DNA from: UBA1351 sp964627665 | GTDB taxonomy: Bacteria > Bacillota > Clostridia > Lachnospirales > Vallitaleaceae | Assembly (NCBI GenBank): GCA_964627665.1 | Contig: CAZVKG010000002.1 | Coordinates: 43,290 to 107,289, forward strand | Length of the DNA stretch: 64,000 nt | Reading direction: 5' to 3' | In this document: positions 12,956-21,587 of the stretch, in pieces | Layout: each line of letters begins with the position of its first letter | Numbering within the stretch: position 1 is the stretch's first letter | The notes under the pieces: generated by a model | Databases searched by the model: none | The model's input: only the letters and a program-made list of their open reading frames with translations | Told to the model about the DNA's origin: nothing | Made by a program: the position numbers and the translations under genes

Positions 12956-13387
12956 ATGGAATTTATTTTAGCATTAACAGTAATCTTAGTCGCTACAACA
13001 GTGGCAGTAGGAGTATTGGCAATTAAGCGTGGGATGAATAATCAAAAAGCAGCGAAAGTACTAGGAATCAATATGGGAACCTTTTTTTTATTAATGATTG
13101 GCGCTACGGTATATATGTTGAGCGGTGATGTGGCCGTTGCCCAAGAGAGTGCTGTTGTCGTGACGTCAGGCATATCCAATGGTGAAGGATTAAAATTCAT
13201 CGGTGCCGCCCTTTCAACAGGTATGGCATCCATCGGAGCAGGTATTGCCGTTGCCGCCTCAGGAGCTGCAGCTATTGGGGCCATCAGTGAAGATGCTCAG
13301 CTATTAGGTAAAACAATTATTTTTGTTGGACTATCAGAAGGTATTGCCATTTATGGTTTGATTATTTCGATTATGATCCTTGGATAA
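12956..13387 (+). CDS. ntpK: V/A-type ATPase ring subunit K (c-type proteolipid)
   Basis: Rotor ring subunit, 143 residues, four hydrophobic helices (about 3-23, 40-57, 78-108, 118-142). The second hairpin is the canonical one, with the ion-carrying Glu128 in VGLSEGIAIYGL. The first hairpin has no such carboxylate and looks only distantly similar. By hand alignment with Enterococcus NtpK, the sodium-liganding Gln110 position is Val99 here, and the residue after the glutamate is Gly, not Thr. A strong GGAGGAAG site precedes the ATG. The identity is secure from sequence and position; ion choice is inferred only. Confidence 0.93.
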   Translation: MEFILALTVILVATTVAVGVLAIKRGMNNQKAAKVLGINMGTFFLLMIGATVYMLSGDVAVAQESAVVVTSGISNGEGLKFIGAALSTGMASIGAGIAVAASGAAAIGAISEDAQLLGKTIIFVGLSEGIAIYGLIISIMILG

Positions 13388-13418
13388 TATAGAGTGCAAA
13401 GTTTTGAGGTGATTTTAC

Positions 13419-13727
13419 ATGAAAATGTATTTGATTAGTGATAATGTAGATACACTTACAGGTATGCGGTTGGCAGGTATTGATGGCGTCGTCGTTCATG
13501 AGGCAAGTGAAGTTGAAGACCAACTCGATAAAATATTAAAAGACCGTCAAGTCGGCGTATTATTAATAACAGAGAAATTAGGTGATTTGGTAGGCAAACG
13601 TCTTGATTATATCAAGATGAACTATCAGACCCCACTCATTGTCTTAATACCGGATCGGCATGGAAGTCAGCGAGGTCTTGACTCGATTACCAAGTATGTT
13701 CGAGAGGCGATAGGCTTAAGAATTTAA
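13419..13727 (+). CDS. ntpG: V/A-type ATPase subunit F
   Basis: Small (102-residue) regulatory subunit bound to the central axle subunit D. The alpha/beta fold typical of the family shows as KMYLISDNVDTLTGMRLAGIDG followed by VGVLLITEKLGDLV and PLIVLIPDRHGSQRG. It begins 31 bp after the ring subunit gene, with GAGGTGAT before ATG 13419. The order K-F-E is common in clostridial operons. (The Enterococcus name NtpG denotes this F subunit.). Confidence 0.9.
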   Translation: MKMYLISDNVDTLTGMRLAGIDGVVVHEASEVEDQLDKILKDRQVGVLLITEKLGDLVGKRLDYIKMNYQTPLIVLIPDRHGSQRGLDSITKYVREAIGLRI

Positions 13728-13745
13728 GGTTAAGAGGTGAATAAA

Positions 13746-14360
13746 ATGAGTAATGAAATGATCAAGCTTGAACATTTCACAAGTGAAATCATGTCAGGAG
13801 TTGCTGAGCAAAAAAGTCAAATTGAGTTAGAACAAGATAAGCGACTTAAAGCAGAATACGATAAAAAAGAATTGGAATATCTAGAGTCTGCGTATGAAAT
13901 AATACAAACGGGCTTGAAAGATATTGACCGAGAAAAAAATGAAGTCATTTCAAAGACTTTAATGAAAAATAAGGTGGCGCTCCTTAATGGACGTAAAAAT
14001 ATTATTGATGAAGTTTTTGCCCAGGCAAAAAAGCGATTAGAAGCACATGCAAAAACCGAAGGATACAAAGACGAACTCATAGAAAAAATCAATACACACA
14101 TGGACTATATGGGCCAAGGGGACTATGTTATTTATATTAATTATAAAGACAAAGAACTCTATCGTTTTTTACAAGAACTCTATCCAAAACATCAAGTGTT
14201 CATTGAACGTAAACATATCGAGATGATTGGTGGGTGCAAACTTTTAAATAAGACAAAGAATGTGTTTATTGATGATAGTTATGCAAAGCGGCTCGAAGAA
14301 GAAAGAGCAGACTTTTTACAATATTGCGAAATTCAAATTGATGATAAAGTAGGTGACTAA
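13746..14360 (+). CDS. ntpE: V/A-type ATPase peripheral stalk subunit E
   Basis: Peripheral stalk subunit of 204 residues, with a long N-terminal helix (EQKSQIELEQDKRLKAEYDKKELEYLE, residues 20-45, shown here as separate parts of one coiled coil) and a compact C-terminal part with the family's IGGCKLLNKTKNVFIDDSYAKRLEEER. ATG 13746 is preferred to the in-frame GTG 13737, which lies inside the AGAGGTGA ribosome site. It ends 2 bp before ntpA. Confidence 0.88.
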   Translation: MSNEMIKLEHFTSEIMSGVAEQKSQIELEQDKRLKAEYDKKELEYLESAYEIIQTGLKDIDREKNEVISKTLMKNKVALLNGRKNIIDEVFAQAKKRLEAHAKTEGYKDELIEKINTHMDYMGQGDYVIYINYKDKELYRFLQELYPKHQVFIERKHIEMIGGCKLLNKTKNVFIDDSYAKRLEEERADFLQYCEIQIDDKVGD

Positions 14361-14362
14361 AA

Positions 14363-16153
14363 GTGGAACAAAAAGGTATTATTTCCGGAATTAACGGGCC
14401 GGTAGTAACTGTCAATAAAACCAAAGATTTAGGTATGATGGAGATGGTCTATGTCGGTGAGATGAAACTTATTGGTGAAGTCATCGGTATCGACCCAAAC
14501 AATACGATTATTCAAGTGTATGAATCAACCACCGGACTCAAAGCCGGAGAACCGATCTATTCGACTGGCGCGCCCTTATCACTCATGTTAGGACCGGGAA
14601 TTATCGGTGGCGTCTTTGATGGAATCGAGCGGCCTTTAGAAAAACTTTTCGAAAAAACCGGATCGTTTATCGGCCGTGGGATTGATACGCCGAATTTAGA
14701 TATCCAGAGAGATTGGTATGTTAAACCAACGGTGCAGGTAGGAGACTACTTAGAAGGTGGAATGATTTATGCAACTGTTCAAGAAACAGAATTAGTCAAT
14801 CATAAAATTATGTTACATCCCCATTTAGAAGGGGAAGTGGTTGAGGTTGTTAATGAAGGTAACCATAAAATATTAGATTGTATCGTTAAGATCAAAGATG
14901 CTTATGATGAAATCATTAAGTTAAACCTTGTTCAATATTGGCCGGTTCGAGACCCAAGGCCATTTTCAAATCGTAAGCGATTAGATCAGCCTCTTATTAC
15001 GGGGCAACGAATTATCGATACATTATTTCCTATACCCAAAGGCGGAACAGCCGCAATTCCGGGAGGATTTGGAACCGGTAAGACAATGACACAACATCAG
15101 CTGGCAAAATGGTCAGATGCAGATATTATTGTCTATATTGGCTGTGGTGAGCGTGGAAATGAGATTACCGAAGTTCTTGAAGATTTTCCGAAGTTAATTG
15201 ATCCAAAGTCTGGAAAACCGCTGATGGAACGAACGGTATTGATTGCAAACACGTCGAATATGCCGGTGGCAGCTAGAGAGGCGTCGATTTATACAGGGAT
15301 TACGATTGCAGAATATTATCGAGACATGGGCTATCATGTGGCCATTATGGCAGACTCAACGTCGCGGTGGGCAGAAGCATTGCGTGAAATATCCGGGCGT
15401 TTGGAAGAAATGCCTGCAGAAGAAGGCTTTCCTGCATATTTACCGTCTCGTTTATCCCAATTTTATGAACGTGCAGGATTTGTAGAAACCCTAAATAGTC
15501 AAGAGGGTTCAGTGAGTATTATTGGTGCTGTTTCACCTCAAGGTGGAGACTTTAGTGAACCGGTGACGCAAAATACCAAACGTTTCATACGATGCTTTTG
15601 GGCATTAGATCGTAACTTAGCATATGCACGTCATTATCCGGCCATCCATTGGCTCAATAGTTATAGCGAATATATCAATGAACTTAAGCCGTGGTTTGAC
15701 GCCCATGTGACTCCGGACTTTATGACCGTTCGAAAAAAAATGTTGAGTTTGTTACAAGAAGAAGACAAATTGATGGAGATTGTAAAGCTCATTGGTGCTG
15801 ACATCTTGCCGGAAGAACAAAAATTGATTTTAGAGATTACCAAATTGATTCGGTTAGGTTTTTTACAGCAAAATGCATTCCATGATGTGGATACCTTTGT
15901 ACCAATGGAAAAACAGTTTAAAATGATGGAAATTATTATGTTTTTATATGATGTATCAAAACCCATCGTTGCCCGGGGAATCCCAGTATCTCAAATACGT
16001 AAAACAGGAATCTTTGATGATTTAGTTAAGATGAAGTATACGATTGATAATGAGAACTTTACACCGTTTGATGAATTGAAGATGAAAATTGAGAAGGCAT
16101 TTACTCAAGTAAACGACAGTTATAAAGGCTTTGAGAGGGTGATTAAAGAATGA
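14363..16153 (+). CDS. ntpA: V/A-type ATPase catalytic subunit A
   Basis: Catalytic nucleotide-binding subunit of the head. The P-loop GGFGTGKT is at residues 235-242, preceded by the non-homologous insert typical of A subunits (residues about 115-200), and followed by YIGCGERGNE and MADSTSRWAEALREISGRLEEMP. At 596 residues it is full length. The start is GTG 14363, with AGGTGA seven bases before. It overlaps ntpB by ATGA. Downstream, the conserved PAIHWLNSYSEY motif confirms the family. Confidence 0.97.
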   Translation: MEQKGIISGINGPVVTVNKTKDLGMMEMVYVGEMKLIGEVIGIDPNNTIIQVYESTTGLKAGEPIYSTGAPLSLMLGPGIIGGVFDGIERPLEKLFEKTGSFIGRGIDTPNLDIQRDWYVKPTVQVGDYLEGGMIYATVQETELVNHKIMLHPHLEGEVVEVVNEGNHKILDCIVKIKDAYDEIIKLNLVQYWPVRDPRPFSNRKRLDQPLITGQRIIDTLFPIPKGGTAAIPGGFGTGKTMTQHQLAKWSDADIIVYIGCGERGNEITEVLEDFPKLIDPKSGKPLMERTVLIANTSNMPVAAREASIYTGITIAEYYRDMGYHVAIMADSTSRWAEALREISGRLEEMPAEEGFPAYLPSRLSQFYERAGFVETLNSQEGSVSIIGAVSPQGGDFSEPVTQNTKRFIRCFWALDRNLAYARHYPAIHWLNSYSEYINELKPWFDAHVTPDFMTVRKKMLSLLQEEDKLMEIVKLIGADILPEEQKLILEITKLIRLGFLQQNAFHDVDTFVPMEKQFKMMEIIMFLYDVSKPIVARGIPVSQIRKTGIFDDLVKMKYTIDNENFTPFDELKMKIEKAFTQVNDSYKGFERVIKE

Positions 16154-17553
16154 GAATCGAATATTTAGGTGTTAAAGAAGTCAATGGTTCACTAATCATC
16201 CTAGAAGGTGTAAAGGATGCATCTTATGAAGAGATGGTTGATATAAAACTTGAGGACGGACGAACAAAAGTTGGTCGAGTCATTGAAATTCAAGGTGATT
16301 TAGCAGTGGTTCAGGTCTTTGAAGGAACGTCTGGAATATCTCGAACCAATACACGAACGAGTCTACGGGGAACACCTCTGATGCTACCTTTATCCAGTGA
16401 AATATTGGGACGAACCATGGACGGAAAAGGTCAGCCCATTGATGGGCTTGGGGCGATTTCTCCCGAAGTTCGATGGGATATAAACGGTGCACCGATTAAT
16501 CCCATTGCCAGAAAATATCCGAGAAACTATATTCAAACCGGTATTTCAGCAATCGATGGCTTAACAACATTGATTCGAGGCCAGAAGCTTCCGGTATTTT
16601 CCGGTAACGGTCTTCCCCATGATATACTGGCTGTTCAGATTGCCAGTCAAGCCCAGTTAGCTATAGATTCTAGTGAAGCAGAAGCAGATAATTTTGCTAT
16701 AGTATTTGCAGCAATGGGGGTGAAAAATGATGTTGCCGACTATTTTAAACGTAGCTTTGAAGAAAGCGGTGTTTTAGAAAAGGTAAGCATGTTTTTAAAT
16801 CTAGCCAATGATCCGGTTATTGAACGTGTCGTTACACCAAGGTGTGCCTTAACGGCAGCAGAATACTTGGCGTTTGAACTGAACATGCATGTCCTGGTTA
16901 TTATGACGGATATGACCGCCTATTGTGAAGCTTTACGTGAAATATCTTCGTCAAAAGGTGAGATACCTAGTCGTAAAGGATTTCCGGGATATATGTATTC
17001 TGATTTGGCCTCTTTATATGAGCGTGCCGGTATGTTAAATGATCGAGAAGGCTCTATTACCCAGATTCCTATTTTGACTATGCCCAATGATGATATAACG
17101 CATCCGATACCGGACTTAACAGGCTATATTACAGAAGGTCAGATTGTTCTTGACCGTTCCTTGCATCAAAAAGGAATCTACCCACCGATTATCGTTTTAC
17201 CTTCCTTATCTCGACTGATGAAAGACGGTATCGGTGAAGGATTTACCCGTAAAGATCATCCGCAGATTGCAAATCAGCTTTTTGCATCCTATGCCCATGT
17301 TCAAGAAGTAAAAGCCTTGGCCTCGGTTATCGGCGAAGATGAACTGTCTGAGATTGATCAGCTCTACATGAAATTCGGTTATGAGTTTGAAGAACGATTT
17401 GTAAGCCAAGAAGTTGATGAAAACCGATTTATGGAAGTAACACTTGATCTTGGCTGGGAATTATTGGGAATCTTACCAAGAAATGAACTGGACCGTTTAG
17501 ATGATGAGTTATTAGATCGTTATTATCAACCAAGAAAAAAAGGACGTGATTAG
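16150..17553 (+). CDS. ntpB: V/A-type ATPase regulatory subunit B
   Basis: Non-catalytic head subunit (467 residues), paralogous to A but with no working P-loop. Clear family segments: PLSSEILGRTMDGKGQPIDG, the YIQTGISAIDGLTTLIRGQKLP region, IVFAAMGVKND and MTDMTAYCEALREISSSKGEIPSRKGFPGY. Its start overlaps the ntpA stop, giving equal translation of the two head subunits. A two-base gap follows before ntpD. Confidence 0.97.
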   Translation: MRIEYLGVKEVNGSLIILEGVKDASYEEMVDIKLEDGRTKVGRVIEIQGDLAVVQVFEGTSGISRTNTRTSLRGTPLMLPLSSEILGRTMDGKGQPIDGLGAISPEVRWDINGAPINPIARKYPRNYIQTGISAIDGLTTLIRGQKLPVFSGNGLPHDILAVQIASQAQLAIDSSEAEADNFAIVFAAMGVKNDVADYFKRSFEESGVLEKVSMFLNLANDPVIERVVTPRCALTAAEYLAFELNMHVLVIMTDMTAYCEALREISSSKGEIPSRKGFPGYMYSDLASLYERAGMLNDREGSITQIPILTMPNDDITHPIPDLTGYITEGQIVLDRSLHQKGIYPPIIVLPSLSRLMKDGIGEGFTRKDHPQIANQLFASYAHVQEVKALASVIGEDELSEIDQLYMKFGYEFEERFVSQEVDENRFMEVTLDLGWELLGILPRNELDRLDDELLDRYYQPRKKGRD

Positions 17554-17555
17554 TC

Positions 17556-18170
17556 ATGGATGCAACACTATTTCCCACAAAAGGAAACTTGATGCTTTCA
17601 AAAAGTCGTTTGGGCCTGTCAAAACAGGGCTATGATCTTTTGGATAAAAAGAGAAATATCCTGGTGCGCGAAATGATGACATTAATTGACCAGGCCAAGG
17701 AAATACAAGAGCAAATTGGTACAACCTTTTCAGAAGCCTATAAAGCCCTTCAGACGGCAAATATAACTATTGGTATCAATACGGTGGAACAGATTAGTAA
17801 AGCCGTCGAACTTGAAGACCAGATTGTTATTAAAGTCCGCTCCATTATGGGTGTGGAGATTCCGATTATCGGTGAAATCAAAAAGGATATCGAACCGGAA
17901 TATGGTTTTGCCAGAACCACTATTTCCTTGGATGAAGCTTATGAGAAGTTTTTGAAAGTAAAACAACTGACTCTTTTATTAGCCGAAGTCGAAAATACCA
18001 TCTATCGATTGGCTATAAATATTAAACGAACCCAAAAAAGGGCCAATGCCCTTCAAAACGTTATGATACCACGTTATGAAAAACTCACCAAAGACATTGG
18101 CAACGCATTAGAAGAAAAAGAGCGTGAAGAATTCACGCGTCTGAAGATGATTAAATCAATGAAGAAGTAA
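17556..18170 (+). CDS. ntpD: V/A-type ATPase central axle subunit D
   Basis: Rotor axle that turns inside the A3B3 head. The 204-residue protein is two long helices joined by a short loop: FPTKGNLMLSKSRLGLSKQGYDLLDKKR split over residues 5-33, and the C-terminal RLAINIKRTQKRANALQNVMIPRYEK. ATG 17556 lies 2 bp after ntpB; GGACGTGA supplies its ribosome site. This is the last gene of the ATPase run; a large hairpin element follows. Confidence 0.95.
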   Translation: MDATLFPTKGNLMLSKSRLGLSKQGYDLLDKKRNILVREMMTLIDQAKEIQEQIGTTFSEAYKALQTANITIGINTVEQISKAVELEDQIVIKVRSIMGVEIPIIGEIKKDIEPEYGFARTTISLDEAYEKFLKVKQLTLLLAEVENTIYRLAINIKRTQKRANALQNVMIPRYEKLTKDIGNALEEKEREEFTRLKMIKSMKK

Positions 18171-18186
18171 AAAATTTTAGTGAGTC

Positions 18187-18391
18187 AAAGCATAGTGAGA
18201 AAGAAGTCAAGTCGCAATAAAAAAGGCGTGGACCCTCATGAAGTGGGAGCGCCGGACACAGAAACATGCAGGACTTCCCACCTAAAACCTTGTTTTAGGC
18301 AGTAAATCCTATATGTTCCAGTGACCGGAATTCCCATGTATTCATGAGGGTCCACGCCTTTTTATCGTTGTATCAATCCTCACTATGCTTT
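18187..18391. ncRNA. Large conserved hairpin element, copy A (structured RNA or bidirectional terminator)
   Basis: Nested inverted repeats fill the gap between convergent ntpD and the esterase gene. Outer arms AAAGCATAGTGAG (18187-18199) and CTCACTATGCTTT (18379-18391) enclose a near-perfect stem of about 25 bp (18217-18242 with 18341-18365), flanked by an A tract and a T tract. Inside are paired TGGGA/TCCCA and CCGG/CCGG separated by an internal loop GCG/AAT, then ACACAG against AGTGA, and an apical hairpin CCTAAAAC-CTT-GTTTTAGG (18281-18299). The inner sequence recurs, with compensating changes, in reverse orientation at 31047-31187. No open frame is present. It can act as a terminator for both strands; the conserved inner loops suggest more. 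Confidence 0.6.
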
Positions 18392-18405
18392 TCGATAAAA
18401 AAATT

Positions 18406-19362
18406 CTACGATAGTAAGAATGCGAGTTCGCGGTCGTTATGGCCGGGGAGTCGTTCGTGGGCAAAGTCGGGGTAGATGTCCATTTTTTTAGGGCTTTTTA
18501 TTTTATTGTAAGCAGCAAACTGTGTGGATGGAGGACAGATGGTATCCATAAGTCCTGTTGCCATCAGCACATCTCCTTGAATTCGAGAGGCCAAAAACTG
18601 TAAATCAATATAACTTAATGTATTGAAAAATTCGTCTTCACGTTCATGGCGTGGATCGAAGTGACGGAAATATTCACGAAGACCAATATAAGCATCTTTT
18701 GCAAGATCTAAGTCCCAAACACGTCGATAGTCGCATAGAAAAGGATAGGCAGGGACAAGTTTACTCACACGAGGTTCTAAAGAGGCACAAGCTAGAGTAA
18801 GTGCACCACCTTGACTAGCTCCACAAGCATATAAGCGCTTGGAATCAACTTCATCCATATTAAGAGCAATACGGGCAAGAAGTACAGTGTCTAAGAAAAC
18901 ATGTTTGAAATATAGGGCATCCTTGCCGGAATCCACACCTTTCATAATAAATCCATAAAGTGTTCCGCCCTTTACTTGACTGGAATCAGTTGACTTACCG
19001 CCTTGACCACGGCAGTCCATAGCTAGTGCAATCATACCGGCAGCTGCGTAATTCAGTAATCCTGTCCAATCACCGGAATCGCCGGTATAACCATGGAAGC
19101 GCAATACAGCGGGAACTTTTCCTTGAATGGTCATTGGTTTTACCATTTTTGCATAAATTCGTGCGCCGTCAGTTCCGTTATAATAGACGTCATAGCACCG
19201 TGCAAAAGGGACTTGAAAATCAGCTTCTGTAATCGAAAAATTTAAGTCGATGGTGTCTAAAGAAGCGAGAGCGTCATCCCAGAAGGTGTCAAAATCTTTT
19301 GGTTTGGTCATCGCACCATTGTAGATTTTTAATTCGTTAAGTGGCATATCAATTAATGGCAT
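18406..19362 (-). CDS. Acetylxylan esterase / cephalosporin-C deacetylase, CE7
   Basis: Cytoplasmic alpha/beta-hydrolase that removes acetyl groups from short acetylated sugars. The CE7 marks are all present: the RGQGG loop at residues 118-122, nucleophile Ser183 in GASQGG, Asp273 in GLMDTICPP and His302 in DFAHE. The length of 318 residues is exactly typical and there is no signal peptide. AGGAGG sits six bases before the ATG at 19362. It is divergent from pgmB across 181 bp, so both may be used in oligosaccharide metabolism. The true substrate may be acetylated xylo-oligosaccharide or another acetylated sugar. Confidence 0.93.
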   Translation of the reverse strand: MPLIDMPLNELKIYNGAMTKPKDFDTFWDDALASLDTIDLNFSITEADFQVPFARCYDVYYNGTDGARIYAKMVKPMTIQGKVPAVLRFHGYTGDSGDWTGLLNYAAAGMIALAMDCRGQGGKSTDSSQVKGGTLYGFIMKGVDSGKDALYFKHVFLDTVLLARIALNMDEVDSKRLYACGASQGGALTLACASLEPRVSKLVPAYPFLCDYRRVWDLDLAKDAYIGLREYFRHFDPRHEREDEFFNTLSYIDLQFLASRIQGDVLMATGLMDTICPPSTQFAAYNKIKSPKKMDIYPDFAHERLPGHNDRELAFLLS

Positions 19363-19462
19363 ATAAAACCTCCTAATTTTATCATTGTTTGTAATGTTAG
19401 AATTATGTTTAATTTATTTTAGCATAGGTAAGAAGATATGGTCAATGACTTAAGGATAGGTC

Positions 19463-19491
19463 TTGTTGTCCAAAGCGCTATCGGGTATAAT
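19463..19491 (+). promoter_or_regulatory. Promoter of pgmB
   Basis: TTGTTG at 19463-19468 and TATAAT at 19486-19491 with a 17-bp spacer, about 52 bp before the gene. The spacer contains AAAGCGCTATC, which resembles the core of a catabolite-responsive (CcpA) site but lacks the outer conserved bases, so carbon-catabolite control is only a possibility. Confidence 0.6.
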
Positions 19492-19543
19492 AGATATAAA
19501 CAAAAAAGAAATAGATTAGAAAAGATAGTACAAGGAGGCAGTT

Positions 19544-20188
19544 ATGATAAAAGCAGTAATATTTGATTTAGATGGAGTTATCGTATCAACAGATGAATTT
19601 CACTTTCAAGCGTGGATGCAATTGGCAAAACGTTTACAGATTCCCTTTAATCGAGAGATGAATGAACGTCTAAGAGGTGTTAGCCGTTATGAGAGTTTAA
19701 GTATAATTCTTGAAAATGCCACTAATGCCTATTCAGAAGAAGAAAAACAAGAATTTTTAGACGAAAAAAATGCAACATATATTGAGTTACTTCATGAATT
19801 ATCAGAGGCAGATATTTTACCCGGTGTTGAAGCAACATTAGCCAAGTTAAGAGAAAAAGATATTAAAATCGCCATCGGTTCTTCAAGTCGAAATACACCC
19901 AGAATTCTTGAATATATTGGCATGAGTGACACTTTTGATGCTGTCGCGGATGGAAATGATATAACAAGAAGCAAGCCTGATCCGGAAGTTTTTTTACTTG
20001 CAGCGAAAAAACTAGGAATTGCTCCGGGAGAATGTTTAGTCGTTGAAGATGCATATGCCGGTGTTGAAGCGGCTAAAGCAGCAGGCATGAAATCCCTTGC
20101 CGTCGGTTCTGCCATAGACTCACCAGATGCCGATTATCGAGCTAAGGATTTGAATGGAATTAACATTTTGGATTTGCTAAAGGAATGA
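19544..20188 (+). CDS. pgmB: Beta-phosphoglucomutase, HAD family
   Basis: Converts beta-glucose 1-phosphate to glucose 6-phosphate, the step after a disaccharide phosphorylase. The HAD nucleophile pair is Asp8 and Asp10 in FDLDGVIVSTDEFHFQAW, followed by the cap domain RLRGVSRYESL, the GSSSRNT motif and C-terminal VVEDAYAGVEAAKAAGM. At 214 residues it has the length of the family. AAGGAGG precedes the ATG. No matching phosphorylase is next to it, though the GH130 phosphorylase 5 kb away makes mannose 1-phosphate, which this enzyme would not use. Related HAD sugar phosphatases are the alternative. Confidence 0.88.
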   Translation: MIKAVIFDLDGVIVSTDEFHFQAWMQLAKRLQIPFNREMNERLRGVSRYESLSIILENATNAYSEEEKQEFLDEKNATYIELLHELSEADILPGVEATLAKLREKDIKIAIGSSSRNTPRILEYIGMSDTFDAVADGNDITRSKPDPEVFLLAAKKLGIAPGECLVVEDAYAGVEAAKAAGMKSLAVGSAIDSPDADYRAKDLNGINILDLLKE

Positions 20189-20193
20189 AAAAT

Positions 20194-20234
20194 AAAAAAA
20201 TGGTAGCTGACATTTGTTGGCTACCATTTTTTTT
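20194..20234. terminator. Bidirectional terminator between pgmB and the LacI-type gene
   Basis: TGGTAGC at 20201-20207 pairs with GCTACCA at 20220-20226; seven A residues precede and eight T residues follow the stem, so it can stop both convergent transcripts. Confidence 0.88.
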
Positions 20235-20240
20235 ATTCAT

Positions 20241-21275
20241 TTATTGTATCTTATGTACGGAGCTTAGTCGGTATTTAATCTCGGACTGGATGTATGTTGC
20301 CTCGTATGGCGCCTTAGGATGTTCGATCCGAAACTGTATTTGCCGGGATAAACGATTACCTACTGCTTTTGTATTTACATTAACAGTGGTTATTATATCC
20401 ATGATTTCTGTATATTCTTGACTCCCGTCAAACCCTGTTATAGCAACATCTTCAGGAACGTTGTAATTGTTTTCCGTAAGATATTTATATAAAAATAGGG
20501 CGACATAATCGCTTACACATACGAAAGCTGTAGGCATTGTGGAAAGATTGTTTAAAAAGTCATGTATTTCTTTTTGATATGAGTATATGCCAAGTTTTTT
20601 TGTTAAATATAAATGGGGCTGTATATCAAGTTCGTAGTCCTTTAATGCTAGTAGAAAACCGTTATATCGATCAAGGTTTGTTTGAGCATATTGAATATCT
20701 CCTATAAAACCTATATTCGTGTGTCCTTGTTCAATGAGGTGGCTTGTTAGTGAATGAACACTGCAAGTACCTTCGATAAAGATGACGTCGCCAGATAATT
20801 TGTTACATGGCATTTCTGGAACTGTATCTAAAAACACTTTTGGAATGTCCAATTGATTGATCAGTCGTAACATTTTTTGGTCATACACATTTAATATGAC
20901 AATTCCGTCAACTGTCCCATTACTAAGAATAGTAGGTAAGGAATAATTAGTGGAATATGTACTAGGTACGTAAGTGTACATTAAGCTAATGTTTTGATGT
21001 GTAAAATCTTTGGCAAGTTGATGGATTATATTTGTCCAAAAAATTGCTGATTCTGGACGTGAAACAATCACAGAAATTGTATATTCTTCTTTATCAAGAG
21101 GAGACAAAGCTTCTTGAATTGGTAATGCTTTGGAATAACCTAGTTCTTGTGCTTTATTAATTATTTGCTTTTTGAGATCTTCGGAAACGCCTTCATAATT
21201 ATTAAAAACTTTCCAAACAGTAACCCGAGAAATATCTAAAGCATTTGCAATATCTTGCATTGTTGTTTTAGCCAT
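20241..21275 (-). CDS. LacI-family transcriptional regulator
   Basis: Sugar-responsive DNA-binding regulator of 344 residues. An N-terminal helix-turn-helix at residues 4-25 (TMQDIANALDISRVTVWKVFN) has Trp-Lys where most relatives have Ser-Arg/Lys. It is followed by a periplasmic-binding-protein-like core with the typical FVCVSDYVALFLYKYL and EDVAITGFDGS. It is transcribed divergently from the importer and glycosidase genes starting at 21588, so it most likely represses them in response to an imported glycan. Strong AGGA precedes the ATG at 21275. Confidence 0.92.
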   Translation of the reverse strand: MAKTTMQDIANALDISRVTVWKVFNNYEGVSEDLKKQIINKAQELGYSKALPIQEALSPLDKEEYTISVIVSRPESAIFWTNIIHQLAKDFTHQNISLMYTYVPSTYSTNYSLPTILSNGTVDGIVILNVYDQKMLRLINQLDIPKVFLDTVPEMPCNKLSGDVIFIEGTCSVHSLTSHLIEQGHTNIGFIGDIQYAQTNLDRYNGFLLALKDYELDIQPHLYLTKKLGIYSYQKEIHDFLNNLSTMPTAFVCVSDYVALFLYKYLTENNYNVPEDVAITGFDGSQEYTEIMDIITTVNVNTKAVGNRLSRQIQFRIEHPKAPYEATYIQSEIKYRLSSVHKIQ

Positions 21276-21587
21276 TGTACGTCCTCCATAAAATATAATC
21301 TGTTATTAGTATACTAGAAAATAAGTATAAAGACAAGAGAAAGTTAAAAAAAGTTAAAAGAGGTGTTAACAAAACATAAGTTGAAAAGATATGATAATTG
21401 AAAAATAATAATATAATATTCACTTACGCTAAAAAAACAACAATAAATTAACAAAAATCTAAAAAAAATTAGACATTAAGTATAAAAAAATGAAATAATA
21501 CTTAACAAAAATATAAAAAATAATTGACAAATGTTAAAAACAATGTTAATATTCGATTATAAAAGGAAAGCAGGAGGGATAAAACTA
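21276..21587. promoter_or_regulatory. Divergent regulatory region of the N-glycan-type locus
   Basis: The 312-bp gap is very AT-rich. It holds a near-consensus promoter for the importer genes: TTGACA at 21524-21529, a 17-bp spacer and TAATAT at 21547-21552. Several runs of AAAGTTAAAA and TGTTAAC/TGTTAAA lie at 21340-21550. I see no clear CG-centred LacI operator. No open reading frame of note. Confidence 0.65.

Noticed and set aside
18187..18391. Integron attC site or CRISPR-like repeat
   Set aside because: No GTTRRRY/RYYYAAC core sites, no integrase, and no repeat-spacer arrangement.
19469..19485. CcpA catabolite-responsive site in the pgmB promoter
   Set aside because: Only the core AAAGCGCTATC fits; three outer conserved bases are missing, so it is mentioned but not called.
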